Shown: piece after piece, positions 62,830 to 64,000 of the stretch
Position numbering within the stretch: the stretch's first letter is position 1
Layout: each line of letters begins with the position of its first letter
Assembly: GCA_900556485.1 (NCBI GenBank)
Contig: USOX01000001.1
Location: 62,001 to 126,000, forward strand
Length of the DNA: 64,000 nucleotides
Reading direction: 5' to 3'
Source of the DNA: an uncultured Dysgonomonas sp.
Lineage (GTDB): Bacteria; Bacteroidota; Bacteroidia; Bacteroidales; Dysgonomonadaceae
Notes under the pieces: model-generated
Seen by the model: only the letters and a program-made list of their open reading frames with translations
Told to the model about the DNA's origin: nothing
Database searches by the model: none
Position numbers and translations under genes: made by a program

Positions 62830-64000
62830 ATGAAAAAAATATTAAGCTTTTTTTTCTGCTTGTTTTTGTTTTGTTCTGTGGTAATGGCTGCAGAATCGAA
62901 GTTTGTTGTTGTGATCGACGCAGGGCACGGCGGAAAAGATGGTGGAGCTGTTCGGGGTATTTATAAAGAGAAGGAGATCAACTTGGGAGTTGCTTTAGCA
63001 TTGGGTAAAATGATTGAAGAAAACTTCAAAGACGTAAAGGTCGTGTATACGCGAAGGTCGGATGTCTTTGTAGATTTAAATAAACGTACTCAGATTGCAA
63101 ATAAAGCGAAAGCAAATCTTTTTATCTCTATTCATACAAATTCTACAGCATCGAAAAGCACATCTGCTTCAGGTGCTGATACATATATATTAGGGCTAGC
63201 TCGTAGCGAGGAAAATTTAGCTGTGGCAAAACGTGAAAACTCGGTTATTTTGATGGAGGACGATTACACTACAAAATATCAGGGCTTTGATCCAAATTCC
63301 ACAGAGTCATATATTATATTCGAATTTATGACGAATACTTATATGGAGCAGAGCCTGAAATTTGCAAACTTTATTCAGAAAGATGTGAGGAATATAGCAA
63401 AAAGGACTGATAGAGGTGTACGTCAGGCTGGATTTCTGGTTCTTAGACAATCGAGTATGCCTAGTGTTTTAGTTGAGCTTGGTTTTATAAATAATCCAAC
63501 AGAAGCAAAGTTTTTATCATCCCGATTGGGCCAAAGGACAATGGCTACAGCAATTTATTCTGGATTCATTAAGTTTAAGCAAGACTTTGATAAAAAACAA
63601 GGGAATTTTGTTGTTTCAAAATCGAATAAAAAAGATGAACCATTGCCTAATAATGAGGTAATAGAAGAGAATATAACAGTTGAAACAAAGATCACTGAAG
63701 AAAAAGTAACTGTTCCATCTACAACGAAAACAAAAACTGAACCAGCAAAGGCAGTTGTTGAAAAAACAGTTACAACAACAATTAAGAAAACTTCTGAAAA
63801 TAATCAGATAGAATATAGGATACAATTTTTAGTTTCGCCTAACAAACTAGCTAATAATTCATCTCAATTTAAAGGGTTGTCTCCTGTTGATTCATATAAA
63901 GATGGAAAAGTATATAAGTATACGTATGGATCTACTACCAACTTTAACGAAGCGGTAAATTTACAGAAGAGAGTTCGTACTAAATTTAAAGATGCATTTG
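62830..64000 (+). CDS. N-acetylmuramoyl-L-alanine amidase (3' partial)
   Basis: The gene starts at ATG 62830 and runs beyond the window; 390 codons are visible. The signal peptide FFFCLFLFCSVVMAAES is followed by an Amidase_3 domain (about 25-255): VVIDAGHGGKDGGA with the first zinc His, EKEINLGVAL with Glu, LFISIHTNST with the second zinc His, and VLVELGFINNPTEAKFL with the catalytic Glu. A Lys/Thr/Glu-rich linker (about 260-325) leads to a C-terminal region (EYRIQFLVSPNKLA) that looks like the beginning of a SPOR-like domain. It splits septal peptidoglycan in the periplasm. Co-transcription with the dehydrogenase gene is likely, 2 bases upstream. Confidence 0.92.
   Translation, partial: MKKILSFFFCLFLFCSVVMAAESKFVVVIDAGHGGKDGGAVRGIYKEKEINLGVALALGKMIEENFKDVKVVYTRRSDVFVDLNKRTQIANKAKANLFISIHTNSTASKSTSASGADTYILGLARSEENLAVAKRENSVILMEDDYTTKYQGFDPNSTESYIIFEFMTNTYMEQSLKFANFIQKDVRNIAKRTDRGVRQAGFLVLRQSSMPSVLVELGFINNPTEAKFLSSRLGQRTMATAIYSGFIKFKQDFDKKQGNFVVSKSNKKDEPLPNNEVIEENITVETKITEEKVTVPSTTKTKTEPAKAVVEKTVTTTIKKTSENNQIEYRIQFLVSPNKLANNSSQFKGLSPVDSYKDGKVYKYTYGSTTNFNEAVNLQKRVRTKFKDAF

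Overview
The window is A+T-rich chromosomal DNA from a member of the Bacteroidota, order Bacteroidales. The evidence is a SusD-type glycan uptake locus, families largely confined to that phylum (DUF3822 beside rsmD, DUF3078, DUF4271, DUF4468, DUF5686 with a carboxypeptidase-like repeat), an exbB-exbD-exbD-tonB-PstS cluster, and promoters of the Bacteroidota form TTTG-N19/20-TAnnTTTG. Dysgonomonas or a close relative is my best guess, but that is an impression of gene content, not a demonstrated assignment.

Layout. Bases 1-7032 hold the 3' part of a polysaccharide utilisation locus: SusD-like protein (cut by the window edge), a GH18 lipoprotein of endo-beta-N-acetylglucosaminidase type, two surface glycan-binding lipoproteins (DUF1735/LamG and Ig/F5-8C) and a GH35 beta-galactosidase. 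This set fits capture and trimming of host N-glycans. Bases 7128-48181 are mostly housekeeping: a TlpA-type thioredoxin, rsmD, a RecD-like helicase, a tandem GH43 protein, rny/zapA, an ECF sigma factor with a membrane partner, trmD, a GH73/LysM amidase-like autolysin, cdd, hemD, metK, the TonB energising cluster, aspartate kinase, an rluF-like pseudouridine synthase, menA, a sigma-54 activator followed by lptE-like and secG, and amn/holA.

Bases 48274-61520 are an integrated mobilisable element of about 13.2 kb. It is bounded by an 18-bp direct repeat with one mismatch (GTTRCCAAATCGTTACCT). It carries a tyrosine recombinase next to its left end, an MNT-HEPN protein, two excisionase-like helix-turn-helix genes, a DUF3408 gene, a candidate oriT, a MobC-like protein and a MOBP-type relaxase, but no conjugation apparatus. 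One helix-turn-helix gene and the DUF3408 gene each contain an in-frame TGA.

The cargo at the right end (56801-61353) is the most interesting part. Five tightly packed genes sit under one clear promoter with a candidate operator: a Cro/CI-type regulator, a D12-class DNA adenine methyltransferase, a membrane-anchored PLD-like protein with a degenerate HKD motif, a GHMP-fold protein resembling beta-ribofuranosylaminobenzene 5'-phosphate synthase, and a HAM1 nucleotide pyrophosphatase fused to a P-loop kinase and a C-terminal winged-helix-like region. I know of no described system with this composition. Regulator plus methyltransferase plus membrane PLD suggests defence, while the last two genes point to nucleotide or PRPP chemistry. 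The function is inference.

After the element come a D-lactate dehydrogenase-type gene with its own promoter and an N-acetylmuramoyl-L-alanine amidase that runs off the window. I saw no rRNA, tRNA, insertion sequence or CRISPR array.
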